A DNA stretch of 52,155 nucleotides from an uncultured Mycoplasmatales bacterium (GTDB lineage Bacteria; Bacillota_I; Bacilli_A; UBA3375): contig CALDDH010000022.1 of the NCBI GenBank assembly GCA_937936465.1, positions 1-52,155 of the forward strand, given 5' to 3'. Both the position numbers and the translations under genes were made by a program. The notes below the pieces were generated by a model. The model saw only the letters and a program-made list of their open reading frames with translations, made no database searches and was not told the origin of the DNA. This document shows positions 43,615-52,155 of the stretch, in pieces (positions within the stretch are counted from its first letter, which is position 1; each line of letters opens with the position of its first letter).

Positions 43615-45610
43615 TTTTATGCTGCGTAACGCAAGTATTATCTTTAAAACTTCATCGATTATATTATTGATAATTTGGTTATTAAACAATTCAGGTCATA
43701 TTATAGATAAAATATTTAATCTTGTAGAAATAGTTTTTCATAAAACAGTCAGTTTTGATGTGAAAGATCTTATCTTATATATGGTTATCTTTTTATTATT
43801 TGTTTCAGCTTTAAAAGTTGGACTTTCACGAATAAGTATGTATTTAAAACACCAATCTTTGAAACCTAAAAATACATACACAAAAGGTGAGCAAAGAATA
43901 GCTAATAAAAGAGATATGAAAAAAGCATTTGTTATATCTGATGTAAATGAAATATATACATTTGGTCTACTTGTAAAAAGAGTTAAAGTTATTAACTTTG
44001 GTTTGTTTGAAAAAGAAATGCCTTTTTTTGAAGAAGAAGTTGATAAATTTGAATTTTCAAAAGATCAAATTAAAGCTTTAGAAGAAAAAGATCAAAAAAG
44101 AAATTTTGTATATAAATTTATTGATTCATATGCTCATGATCGTGTATACTTAGATATTAATCCAATTCATCAACTTATTATTGGGACAACAAGAAGTGGT
44201 AAATCACAAACATATGTGATGCCACAAATTAAATTATTTGCAAATATGAAAAATAAAAGCCAACAACCAAATTTAATTGTAACTGATCCAAAAGGTGAAT
44301 TATTTACAAATACAAGTAAATTACTGGAACATGGTGGTTATAAAGTTGTTTGTTTAAATGTAAAAGATACTGAGTTTTCTTCAAATTATAACTTACTTGA
44401 AAATACTTATAATAAATATATGAAAGTAATGGAAGATAATTATATTAATAACGATTTTCCTGCAGACAATGAAGAACTAGGTAAAGGATTAAGTACTGAA
44501 GATAAAATTGTAGTTAGTAAAATAAATCAAAGAATTAAAAATAATGGTGGAATTGAATATGATTTTACTGATACTCAAAGAGAGGTTGAAATACTAGCTA
44601 GTATTATAATTGATAATACTGGAGAGAAAGATCCATACTGGCAAAAGAGTGCTTCTGATTTATTGAAAACATTAATATTTTATACATTAGAATATAATTA
44701 TTATTTGAATAAGGATAAGATAACATTTAGTAACATCATGTTTAATATTTCTGAATATTATATGATGGATGGAGATGAATATAAATTTCAAAGTATTGTC
44801 AGAAGTTTAAATACTAGGCATTCATCAGTTGCTTATGATCCAGGAGGGGTGGAAAAAACATTTAGTAACATGTTATCTGTTTTAAAATCATCACTATCAA
44901 TTTTTAATTCACGTGGAATTCAAAATTTAACTGATTCAAATGATATTAATTTTAATGAGATAAATGAAGGTTTTATTCCAACAGCAATTTTCATTATTAC
45001 ACCAGATTATGATGATGTATATAACAAATTTATTACAGTTTTTGTTAATCAATTGTATGGTGAAGCTTGTAAGTATTCAGATAAAAATAAAAGTGGAGGT
45101 AAACTATCGAGAAAATTATTATTTATAATTGATGAATTTGCCAATATTCCGAAAATTGAAAATATTTCAAATAAACTGACAGTTTCACTTGGGAGAAACA
45201 TTTCTTTTGTGTTAATAATTCAAAATTTTGCCCAACTTGAAGAAACGTATGGTGATAAGACTACCAAAACTATGCTTGACAATATTCATAATAAAGTTTA
45301 CTTATTGGCTGGAACAGAAGAAACTAGATCAGATTTTTGTAAAATGATAGGATCTACAACAATTATGAAAGGTCAGATTAGTGGTAATGATATAAAGACA
45401 AGTAATATATCTTGGAGTGAAGAAGAAAAAAAACTAGTACATCAAGAGGAACTAGAAAAAATGAAATTAGGAACTAGCTATATGGTTAGTTTAAAAAACT
45501 TCCCTTCAAAAAATTATTTAAAACCATTTTTCATGGATAATGACATTGAACAACAAACAGCAGAAGAATTTATTGAAAAAACAAATAGAATTTATAAATT
45601 AGAAAACTAA
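43598..45610 (+). CDS. Type IV coupling protein VirD4/TraG
   Basis: The 670-aa hexameric ATPase docks the relaxosome to the secretion channel. There are two N-terminal membrane helices (about 15-32 and 55-75); Walker A is LIIGTTRSGKSQTYVMP (about 193-209), followed by LIVTDPKGELF. Walker B is LLFIIDEFANIPKIE (about 507-521), then RNISFVLIIQNFAQLEETYG, the typical TraG/VirD4 glutamine motif. The start overlaps the preceding gene. The presence of VirD4, VirB4 and relaxase shows a complete self-transfer set. Confidence 0.92.
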   Translation: MKPIFNFMLRNASIIFKTSSIILLIIWLLNNSGHIIDKIFNLVEIVFHKTVSFDVKDLILYMVIFLLFVSALKVGLSRISMYLKHQSLKPKNTYTKGEQRIANKRDMKKAFVISDVNEIYTFGLLVKRVKVINFGLFEKEMPFFEEEVDKFEFSKDQIKALEEKDQKRNFVYKFIDSYAHDRVYLDINPIHQLIIGTTRSGKSQTYVMPQIKLFANMKNKSQQPNLIVTDPKGELFTNTSKLLEHGGYKVVCLNVKDTEFSSNYNLLENTYNKYMKVMEDNYINNDFPADNEELGKGLSTEDKIVVSKINQRIKNNGGIEYDFTDTQREVEILASIIIDNTGEKDPYWQKSASDLLKTLIFYTLEYNYYLNKDKITFSNIMFNISEYYMMDGDEYKFQSIVRSLNTRHSSVAYDPGGVEKTFSNMLSVLKSSLSIFNSRGIQNLTDSNDINFNEINEGFIPTAIFIITPDYDDVYNKFITVFVNQLYGEACKYSDKNKSGGKLSRKLLFIIDEFANIPKIENISNKLTVSLGRNISFVLIIQNFAQLEETYGDKTTKTMLDNIHNKVYLLAGTEETRSDFCKMIGSTTIMKGQISGNDIKTSNISWSEEEKKLVHQEELEKMKLGTSYMVSLKNFPSKNYLKPFFMDNDIEQQTAEEFIEKTNRIYKLEN

Positions 45611-45619
45611 GGAGAATAT

Positions 45620-46405
45620 ATGAATAAAACATTAGAAAAATTATTGAAGTTTGAACAATCAGAAGATAGGGAAATGAAATTGCATAACTTTTTAAAAGAT
45701 AAAATTGATATCATATATGGTTATGATGGTTATTCAGGTGATGTGTTTGAAGCAAATGAAATAATTGCAGATTCACTAAACGTTGATATAGATTATAAGA
45801 TTTTGAAAAGAGATTTTACAGAAGAAAATATTCAGTATATTTATCTGGAGTATCCAGGAGAGAATTCAGAGAGGGAGTTTGCATTTTCATTTGATGAAAA
45901 TAAGCTTAATAAACATATTGAAAAAGATATATCACACAGAATAAATAATTACTTATATGAAAATAATAATATGTTAATTAATGTAAATGATCGAAATGGA
46001 AAAAGTGATAAGTATGATATTAAGTTATCAAAAAATAAGTTTAATGTTGTGATTGATAATACGGCAGCTGTACTTGATATATTAGAAGAATATGAATTAA
46101 TAGATGCAAAAGCCTTTTATAATATCTCATATTATGAGCATGGTCTTGTTGATTATGAAGAATCTAAAGAAAAAGAAAAAATAAGTGATATAGTTAAACA
46201 AGCAAAATCAATGAAGAGGGAGACAGAATGGGATATGGGGACAATGCTTATATCTTTAAAAATAAACAATCAATCAGAGTATATAAACTTTGTAGAAGTA
46301 TATGAAAGTGGTGTAATTGAGATTTTGAATCATGATAATAATTTAGAAGATTTAAAACTGCAAAATGAGAAAGAGATTAAAAATGAAAAACAATTTAGCA
46401 TATGA
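45620..46405 (+). CDS. Hypothetical acidic protein after virD4
   Basis: The 261-aa product starts after CTAAGGAGAATAT. Acidic, soluble, alpha/beta; no family recognised. Ends near a terminator at 46458-46480, so it is probably the last gene of the DNA-processing operon. Confidence 0.45.
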   Translation: MNKTLEKLLKFEQSEDREMKLHNFLKDKIDIIYGYDGYSGDVFEANEIIADSLNVDIDYKILKRDFTEENIQYIYLEYPGENSEREFAFSFDENKLNKHIEKDISHRINNYLYENNNMLINVNDRNGKSDKYDIKLSKNKFNVVIDNTAAVLDILEEYELIDAKAFYNISYYEHGLVDYEESKEKEKISDIVKQAKSMKRETEWDMGTMLISLKINNQSEYINFVEVYESGVIEILNHDNNLEDLKLQNEKEIKNEKQFSI

Positions 46406-46457
46406 TATAATATGTTTACCCTAAAAACAAAAGGGATTAAATCATCAAAAATGTTAT

Positions 46458-46482
46458 GGAGACCAAATTGGTCTCTTTTTTT
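46458..46482 (+). terminator. Terminator after the coupling-protein operon
   Basis: GAGACCAA (46459-46466) pairs perfectly with TTGGTCTC (46468-46475), then seven T. Unrelated in sequence to the other element hairpins. Confidence 0.75.
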
Positions 46483-46518
46483 AATATAATTTAATTATTA
46501 AAATGATATAATAAATAT

Positions 46519-46800
46519 ATGAATAAATATAAAAAAATAAACATTGATATTTTTGATACATTATATAAAATAAATACAGAAGGAGTGGGTTATTCTGTAT
46601 CTAGATATGTTGCAACATCAAAGGGGAGTGGAACTAAATTAATAGAATAAAAAATAAGGTATCATTGCTAATATTGAAAAATATCATAAAAGATATATTT
46701 ACAAATAAATTCTAAAATAATGATGATGTTAGAGAGATTAAAGTAGCAATTGATAGTAATAAAGAATTACATAATATTATAAAAAAGTGAATTTAAAAGG
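46519..46800 (+). pseudogene. Small ORF and decayed coding remnants before the restriction genes
   Basis: A 43-codon ORF (46519-46650, MNKYKKINIDIFDTLYK...SKGSGTKLIE) is followed by a startless fragment ending NDDVREIKVAIDSNKELHNIIKK (stop at about 46789). Neither has a clear RBS and the second has no start. They look like pieces of a lost gene at the junction where the restriction module was inserted; no family recognised. Confidence 0.35.
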
Positions 46801-46805
46801 GAAAT

Positions 46806-48680
46806 ATGAAAAGTGAACAACATACAGAAACACTTATTAGTGAGCAGATGAATTTTAGAAATGGAAAAAATGAATGGGGATATGTTTATCCACAAGGGAA
46901 TACAGAAGAATTTATTCAACTTGATAAACTTTTAAAAAAATCAGGTGGAAAACCTAAAGAATGTGATTTATATGATTATACAGTAACAGGTAGTGGTAAA
47001 GCTAAACCAGAATTTGTTATTGCATTAGATAAAAAAAATGATACTTTGATTGTAATAGAAGCAAAAAATACAATATTAAAACATGAAACAGAAAAAAAAA
47101 ACAAACCAAATGCTTATGCAGTTGATGGAGTATTATATTATGCTAAATTCTTAAAAGAAAAATATAATATTATTGCAATTGCAATTAGTGGAACAAAGTT
47201 GAATAAATATAAAACATCAACTTTTAAATGGAATAAGGGAGAAGATAATTATACAGAATGGTTTCAAGGAAAAGATTATTTCCTGTCAATTCAAAATATT
47301 GAAAATATACTTGATGGTAATAAAGTAAAAAGAGAATATAATGAAAAAGAAGTTCAAGAACTAGCATTAAAATTACATGATAGTTTAAGAATGCTTGGTA
47401 TTACAGAAAAAGAAAAACCTTTATTTATTGCATCAATTTTAATAGCATTAAATAACAAAGACTTTCTATCTTCCTATAATACTTTAACAACACCAATACA
47501 ATTAATTAATCATGTTAAAACATATTTAAATACAGAATTAGATAATGCTAATATTCCAATTTCAAAAATAAATTATTTAAAATCATCATTAGATCAATTA
47601 AGTAAAAATGAGAAAATAAAATCAATAGAATTGAGGAATAGTAATTCTATTAGGTGGTATATAGAACAATTAGAAAAGATAATATTACCTATGATGAATT
47701 ATACTTACAACACAACAGGAGATGCTTTAGGTCAATTTTATCATGAATTTATAAAGTATTCAGGTGGAGATGGTAAAGGATTAGGTATTGTTCTTACACC
47801 AAAACATATTACTGATTTTATGGTTGAAGTAGCAGAAATATATAAAACTGATAAAGTGTTAGATCCGGCATGTGGAAGTGGTTCTTTCTTAGTAAGTGCA
47901 ATGAATAAAATGTTTGAACAAGCTAAAACATCAGATGAAGAAGATGAAATTAAACAAAATAATTTACATGGCATAGAAATTAATACTGATTTATGGGTTC
48001 TTTCAATGACTAATATGATTGTCAGAGGTGATGGTAAATCAAATATAAGTTCAGGGTCATGTTTTGACACCAGTATAATTAAAAAAATTAAAGAAAAAGG
48101 AATTGATAAAGGATTAATTAACCCACCATATGCACAAAAAGATTTTTCAGAGATTGAATTTATAGATAATATGTTAGATATGTTAAGAAAAGATGGTATA
48201 GGGGTTGCGATTGTGCCATTGTCTAGTGCAATAGGAACAAAGTTTAAAGAAGAAAGGGAAATAATAATGAAAAAGCATTCTCTTAAAGCTGTGTTTTCAA
48301 TGCCAGATGATGTTTTTTATCCAACAGCAGGTACAAACACCTGTATAATGGTATGGGAAGCACATAAACCACATGAAATAACAAATAAGGAGACATTCTT
48401 TGGATTTTATAAAGAAGATGGATTTGTGAAAAAGAAGAAATTAGGAAGAGTGGATGCTTATAAAAATTGGTATAGTATAAAGAACGAATGGTTATATTTA
48501 TATAAAGAAAAAGAAGTTAAAGATGGTCTGACAGCAACAAAAAAAGTCACATATAAAGATGAGTGGTTAGTAGAAGCATACATGAAAACTGATTATTCAG
48601 AATTAAAAGAAGAAGATTTCATTAATACATTGCAAGATTATACTGCTTTTTTAGTGAAAAGTGGTGATAGGTATGAATAA
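46806..48680 (+). CDS. Type IIB/IIG restriction-modification enzyme, BcgI-A-like (nuclease plus N6-adenine methylase)
   Basis: The 624-aa product combines an N-terminal PD-(D/E)xK nuclease domain (PEFVIALD at 68-75, Glu69; IVIEAKN, Glu85 and Lys87) with a helical linker and a gamma-class N6-adenine methylase. Motif I is LDPACGSGSFL (about 352-362, AdoMet binding) and motif IV is INPPYAQKD (about 438-446, catalytic NPPY). Length and gene order (624 aa followed by a specificity subunit of about 340 aa) match BcgI-type enzymes, which cut on both sides of a bipartite site. It overlaps its partner by 8 bp. Likely protects the element or host from phage and competing plasmids. Confidence 0.82.
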   Translation: MKSEQHTETLISEQMNFRNGKNEWGYVYPQGNTEEFIQLDKLLKKSGGKPKECDLYDYTVTGSGKAKPEFVIALDKKNDTLIVIEAKNTILKHETEKKNKPNAYAVDGVLYYAKFLKEKYNIIAIAISGTKLNKYKTSTFKWNKGEDNYTEWFQGKDYFLSIQNIENILDGNKVKREYNEKEVQELALKLHDSLRMLGITEKEKPLFIASILIALNNKDFLSSYNTLTTPIQLINHVKTYLNTELDNANIPISKINYLKSSLDQLSKNEKIKSIELRNSNSIRWYIEQLEKIILPMMNYTYNTTGDALGQFYHEFIKYSGGDGKGLGIVLTPKHITDFMVEVAEIYKTDKVLDPACGSGSFLVSAMNKMFEQAKTSDEEDEIKQNNLHGIEINTDLWVLSMTNMIVRGDGKSNISSGSCFDTSIIKKIKEKGIDKGLINPPYAQKDFSEIEFIDNMLDMLRKDGIGVAIVPLSSAIGTKFKEEREIIMKKHSLKAVFSMPDDVFYPTAGTNTCIMVWEAHKPHEITNKETFFGFYKEDGFVKKKKLGRVDAYKNWYSIKNEWLYLYKEKEVKDGLTATKKVTYKDEWLVEAYMKTDYSELKEEDFINTLQDYTAFLVKSGDRYE

Positions 48681-49692
48681 TAAAATTAAATTAATACCGG
48701 TTGAAGAGTGGAAAGAATATAGAATTGATGAATTATTTATAATACATAAGGGTAAAAGATTAATAAAAGAGAATATGTCAATAGGTAAATTACCTTATTT
48801 AGGAGCCATTGATAATAATAATGGAGTAAGACAATACATTGAAAAGGAAGCATTATTTAATGGGAAATATATTACAGTAAATTATAATGGTAGTGTTGGA
48901 GAAGCATATTACCAAAGTGGAAAATTTTGGGCTTCTGATGATGTAAATGTTTTTGAATTGATAGATAAAGAATTAACTCAAAATATAGCAATGTTTTTAA
49001 TTCCTATTTTAAAATTAGAAAAAAAAAAATACATGTATGGAAGAAAATGGACTCTTGAATTGATGAGAGATACAATCATAAAGTTACCATCAAAAAATAA
49101 TAAACCAGATTTTGAATATATGGAAGAATATATCAGTAATCTTGAAAATAAATATATTCCTAGTATAAAAGATTTAAAAAAACCTAAAATTAATAAAAAA
49201 AGTAAATTAAAATCAATAGAAGAATGGAGAACATTTAAAATTAGTGAAATATTTTATGTGAAAAAAGGAAAAAATTTAATTCCAGAAAATATAATAAATG
49301 GAAAAATCAAAATAAACTATTTAAGTAGATCAACTAGTAATAATGGAATTATTGAAAAAAAAAAAATAGACCCAATTCAATGTAATAAATATATGTTTAA
49401 AGGGAACTGCTTAAGTATAGGTGGTGAAACTGCAAGTGTTTATTATCAAGATGACTTTTTTTTAACTGGAAATAATATACACCTATTATATAATGATCAA
49501 TTAAATAAGTATAATGGTTTATTTATAAAAACAATATTGGAAAAAGAAGAAAGAAAATATACTTATGGAAGATCTTTTAATTTGAAGAATATTAACAATA
49601 CATTTATAAAATTACCTAGTAAAGATAGTAATCCTGATTGGAAGTATATGGAAGAATATATGCAGTCCTTACCATATAGTTATAAAATATAA
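48673..49692 (+). CDS. DNA specificity subunit, BcgI-B-like
   Basis: About 339 aa with two target-recognition domains in tandem. Each begins with an EEW..(F/Y)(K/R)I.E(L/I)F motif (EEWKEYRIDELF, EEWRTFKISEIF) and each ends with LPSK...PD(F/W)(E/K)YMEEY. The halves recognise the two parts of a bipartite site and guide the preceding nuclease/methylase. ATG at 48673 is preferred; GTG at 48661 (343 aa) is possible. The target sequence cannot be read from the protein. Ends at a strong terminator (49692-49734). Confidence 0.8.
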   Translation: MNNKIKLIPVEEWKEYRIDELFIIHKGKRLIKENMSIGKLPYLGAIDNNNGVRQYIEKEALFNGKYITVNYNGSVGEAYYQSGKFWASDDVNVFELIDKELTQNIAMFLIPILKLEKKKYMYGRKWTLELMRDTIIKLPSKNNKPDFEYMEEYISNLENKYIPSIKDLKKPKINKKSKLKSIEEWRTFKISEIFYVKKGKNLIPENIINGKIKINYLSRSTSNNGIIEKKKIDPIQCNKYMFKGNCLSIGGETASVYYQDDFFLTGNNIHLLYNDQLNKYNGLFIKTILEKEERKYTYGRSFNLKNINNTFIKLPSKDSNPDWKYMEEYMQSLPYSYKI

Positions 49693-49734
49693 TTAAAAAG
49701 GAAGTTCTACTCATTGTGGACATTCCTTTTTAAT
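49692..49734 (+). terminator. Strong hairpin after the restriction genes
   Basis: ATTAAAAAGGAA (49692-49703) pairs perfectly with TTCCTTTTTAAT (49723-49734); 19-nt loop. AT-rich on both sides, so it could work in both directions. Confidence 0.7.
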
Positions 49735-49769
49735 GTTAAAATCAAATTAAAGCAAAGGGGGATATAATA

Positions 49770-51374
49770 ATGTGGAATAATAAATATAAATTTATAATCA
49801 CAATTCTAATATTTATTTATTTGAATATAACAAATGTGGTGGCAGATGAAATTGATTATATAACAAATGATTCAGGAGTTACTTATGATAACCAAATAGG
49901 AGGAGAATCAAATGATAAAATTAATAACATTGTAGAAACAAGTGATGGAGGATATTTATTGGTTGGGGAAAGTTCTTCGGATGCAAGTGAAGAAATAACA
50001 GATCAAAACAATGGAAAGAATGATGGTTTATTAATAAAATATAATAATAGTGGAGAAAAAGAATGGGATAAGCAAACAGGTAGTGATGAAAATGATATAT
50101 TTAATGATGTAATAGAAACAAGTGATGGAGGATATTTAGCAGTGGGAGGTTCTGATTCTACGATTGGAGGAGAAATAACAGATGCCAATAATGGTTCTTT
50201 TGATGGATTAGTAGTCAAATTTGATCAATATGGTAATAAAGAATGGGATCAATTAATAGGTGGTAGTGGAGTGGAAAGTTTTGAATCTGTAATAGAAACA
50301 GAAAACCAAGAATATATAATAGTTGGAAAATCAAATTCAAAAACAAGTGGAGAAATAACAGATAGTAATAATGGTGAGACAGATGGGTATATTATTAAAA
50401 TAGATAATCAAGGAAATATTATTTGGGATCAATTAATAGGTGGATCTGGAAGTGACTATTTAGAAATGATCATAGAAACAAATGATAATGGATATATAGT
50501 AGTTGGGTATACAAACTCAAATCCAAGTGGCGATATAACAGATAGTAATAATGGATTAGAAGATGGATTAATAATGAAGTTTAATCAAACTGGAGAAAAG
50601 GAATGGGACAAGCAAATAGGGGGATCAAATACAGATGTATTTAATTCAATTATAGAAACTAATGATGGTAATTATCTTATAAGTGGATATTCAAGTTCAC
50701 CTTTTGGAGGAGAAATAACAGATATTAATAATGGATTAGAAGATGGTCTTTTAGTTAAAGTTGACCAATATGGAAATAAAATTTGGGATAAACAAACAGG
50801 TGGATCAAATAATGATCATTTTGAATCAGTAATTGAAACAGATGAAAATGAATATATTGTTAGTGGGTATTCAAATTCACCTACAAGTGGTGAAATAATA
50901 GATCAAAACAATGGAGAATCAGATGGATTAATAATGAAGTTTAATCAAAATGGAGATTTATTATGGGATAAACAAACAGGTGGTGAAAGTAATGATGTTT
51001 TTAATGGAATAATTGAAACAGAAGACAAAGGATATATGGCTGTTGGCTATTCAAAATCATTTTCTGGTGAAGAATTAAATGATTATAATAATGGAGAATC
51101 AGATGGATTAGTAGTCAAATTTGATATGATAGCACCAGAAATAACTATATACTCAGAAATAAATAAAAATCTTGGTGATAATAAACCAACAGAAAAAGAA
51201 TATTTGGAAAATATAAAAGTATCAGATAATATAACTTTAGATGAAAATATAAAAGTTAAAATTGATGATAATTATATTGATATGAATACTTTAGGTCAAT
51301 ATATAGTTGAAGTAGAAGCAATAGATTCTGTTGGTAATAAAGCAATTAATGAAATTTATTTAAATATATATTAA
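49770..51374 (+). CDS. Secreted seven-repeat beta-propeller-like surface protein
   Basis: The 534-aa product has a signal peptide (1-25, hydrophobic core then VVADE). It has seven tandem repeats of about 59 residues (pattern GGS..D.F.SVIET.DGGY.V.GYS.S..GEITD.NNG..DGL..KF...G..WDK) from about 35 to 455. Then comes a C-terminal Ig-like DUF5011-type domain (EYLENIKVSDNI, GQYIVEVEAIDSVGNKA). Seven blade-sized repeats suggest a seven-bladed propeller. No cell-wall sorting signal or C-terminal anchor is seen. Likely role: adhesion or carbohydrate binding at the cell surface; not proven. Confidence 0.7.
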   Translation: MWNNKYKFIITILIFIYLNITNVVADEIDYITNDSGVTYDNQIGGESNDKINNIVETSDGGYLLVGESSSDASEEITDQNNGKNDGLLIKYNNSGEKEWDKQTGSDENDIFNDVIETSDGGYLAVGGSDSTIGGEITDANNGSFDGLVVKFDQYGNKEWDQLIGGSGVESFESVIETENQEYIIVGKSNSKTSGEITDSNNGETDGYIIKIDNQGNIIWDQLIGGSGSDYLEMIIETNDNGYIVVGYTNSNPSGDITDSNNGLEDGLIMKFNQTGEKEWDKQIGGSNTDVFNSIIETNDGNYLISGYSSSPFGGEITDINNGLEDGLLVKVDQYGNKIWDKQTGGSNNDHFESVIETDENEYIVSGYSNSPTSGEIIDQNNGESDGLIMKFNQNGDLLWDKQTGGESNDVFNGIIETEDKGYMAVGYSKSFSGEELNDYNNGESDGLVVKFDMIAPEITIYSEINKNLGDNKPTEKEYLENIKVSDNITLDENIKVKIDDNYIDMNTLGQYIVEVEAIDSVGNKAINEIYLNIY

Positions 51375-51442
51375 AGATTTTTATTTTCAAAATATAAATA
51401 TATTATGATATTCTATAATTAAAGTATGATTTAAAGGGTAAT

Positions 51443-51973
51443 GTGGAATGGAGTAAAATATATGGCGGGTCAAATTTTGATGCATTTTTAGACGTGAAAG
51501 AAACAAGTGATGGAGGATACATAACATCAGGATATACATACAGTGAAGATGGAGAAGTCACAGATACCAATAATGGTGGGCAAGATGGTCTTATAGTGAA
51601 ATTTGATGATCTAGGAAATGTAAAGTGGGATAAAGTATATGGTGGTAGTGAAAATGAAAAAATTAATTCTCTTATAGTGACACCTAATGGAGATTACATT
51701 CTTTCAGGATATTCATATAGTTCAGAAAGTGGTGATATAACAGGTATAAATCAAGGGGAAGGAGATGACTTATTAATGAAAATTGATGATGAAGGTAATA
51801 TAAGTTGGAGTCAATTGTACGGAGGTTCAGAGTTTGATAGTGCAGAAGAAATAGTTCAAACAACTGATGGAGATTTAATTGTTGTAGGGTATTCTTCAAG
51901 TTCAGAAAGTAGTGATATAATAGATGTAAGTAATGGGGAAAGAGATGGTTTGATTTTTAAACTTTCATTATAA
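51443..51973 (+). pseudogene. Truncated second copy of the propeller repeats
   Basis: The product of up to 176 aa holds only three of the same ~60-aa repeats (WSKIYGGSNFDAF, WDKVYGGSENEKI, WSQLYGGSEFDSA). It lacks a signal peptide and Ig-like end; the frame continues upstream as KYDLKGN to a stop at 51416. A GTG at 51443 is the only possible start and has a weak RBS. This looks like the 3' part of a duplicated, partly deleted gene. A small cytoplasmic protein is less likely. Confidence 0.6.
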
Positions 51974-51997
51974 AATAAAATGATACGTAGATTGATT

Positions 51998-52028
51998 AAG
52001 AAAGTTCAATCTGGACTTTCTTTTTTAA
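51998..52028 (+). terminator. Element hairpin at the right end, with T tail
   Basis: AAGAAAGTTC (51998-52007) pairs with GGACTTTCTT (52013-52022) with one G-T pair, then T run. Belongs to the ACTTTC class. Confidence 0.7.
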
Positions 52029-52062
52029 ATGTTAAAATAAACTTAAGAAAGAGGAGGATTTA

Positions 52063-52155
52063 ATGGAAGGAAAGATTAACATTGGTTACATTAGAGTGAG
52101 TACAGAAGAGCAGGCTCGTGAGGGTTATTCACTTCTGTATCAGAAAGATAAAATA
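52063..52155 (+). CDS. Site-specific serine recombinase (integrase), 5' part only
   Basis: The first 31 codons are visible before the window ends: MEGKINIGYIRVSTEEQ (catalytic Ser13) then AREGYSL, the start of resolvase/large serine recombinases. GAGGAGG is an excellent RBS. Large serine integrases usually lie at one end of the mobile element and drive integration and excision, so the right attachment site is probably just outside the window. Confidence 0.9.
   Translation, partial: MEGKINIGYIRVSTEEQAREGYSLLYQKDKI

Overview
The window is very AT-rich, uses the standard genetic code (TGA is a real stop, for example at the end of sufC and of the VirB11-like gene, and tryptophan is always TGG), has short AAGGAG-type ribosome binding sites, and carries a SUF operon with sufU rather than sufE. 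This points to a low-GC Firmicute or a standard-code Tenericute (Acholeplasma/Izemoplasma/Haloplasma-like). The exact lineage is inference, because no phylogeny was run.

Region 1 (1-12330) is ordinary chromosome. It holds the 5S rRNA at the end of an rRNA operon, a water-type aquaporin, an IS3-family transposase remnant, rpsO with a leader that can hide its own ribosome binding site, and lysS. Next come an O-antigen-ligase/Wzy-like membrane protein that overlaps lysS and seems to start at an ATC codon, a small membrane protein and a HAD-like phosphatase. The complete iron-sulfur cluster operon sufC-sufD-sufS-sufU-sufB ends in a terminator. It is followed by a decayed IS30 transposase and a tRNA-Glu/tRNA-Thr pair with a textbook promoter.

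Region 2 (about 12340-52155, running off the right edge) is a large integrated conjugative element (ICE). At its left edge a three-hairpin RNA ends in a mutually exclusive antiterminator/terminator. Then come replication and maintenance genes (ParA, ParB-like, TOPRIM primase) and many small acidic or membrane proteins. The transfer machine covers about 18.9-36.4 kb: small pilin-like proteins, a thioester-domain (TQXA) adhesin, a membrane-embedded peptide deformylase, a membrane-anchored DNA/RNA non-specific nuclease, a CpaF/VirB11 ATPase with two TadB/TadC-like membrane proteins, a TadE-like protein, VirB6-like, VirB4, and an M23 plus lytic-transglycosylase wall hydrolase. A 22-bp iteron array with palindromes (36377-36610) is a candidate origin. 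It is followed by an AbiH-like gene (apparent ATT start) with an unknown partner, then the DNA-processing module: a ribbon-helix-helix protein, a MobL/MOBP-like relaxase and the VirD4 coupling protein. A BcgI-like restriction-modification pair, a seven-repeat beta-propeller surface protein with a truncated second copy, and the start of a serine recombinase, presumably the integrase, close the window.

Two features tie the element together. A dozen or so related intergenic hairpins (cores GAAGGTACA/TGTACCTTC or AGAAAGTGCAA/TTGTACTTTCT) separate the gene blocks all along the ICE, so long transfer transcripts would have to read through many terminator-like structures. This suggests regulated processive antitermination, as known for pLS20-type plasmids. 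Several genes also depart from standard decoding: ATC and ATT starts, and an A10 slippery run joining two ORFs. The most unusual protein is the four-helix membrane peptide deformylase set between an adhesin and a nuclease in the transfer operon.
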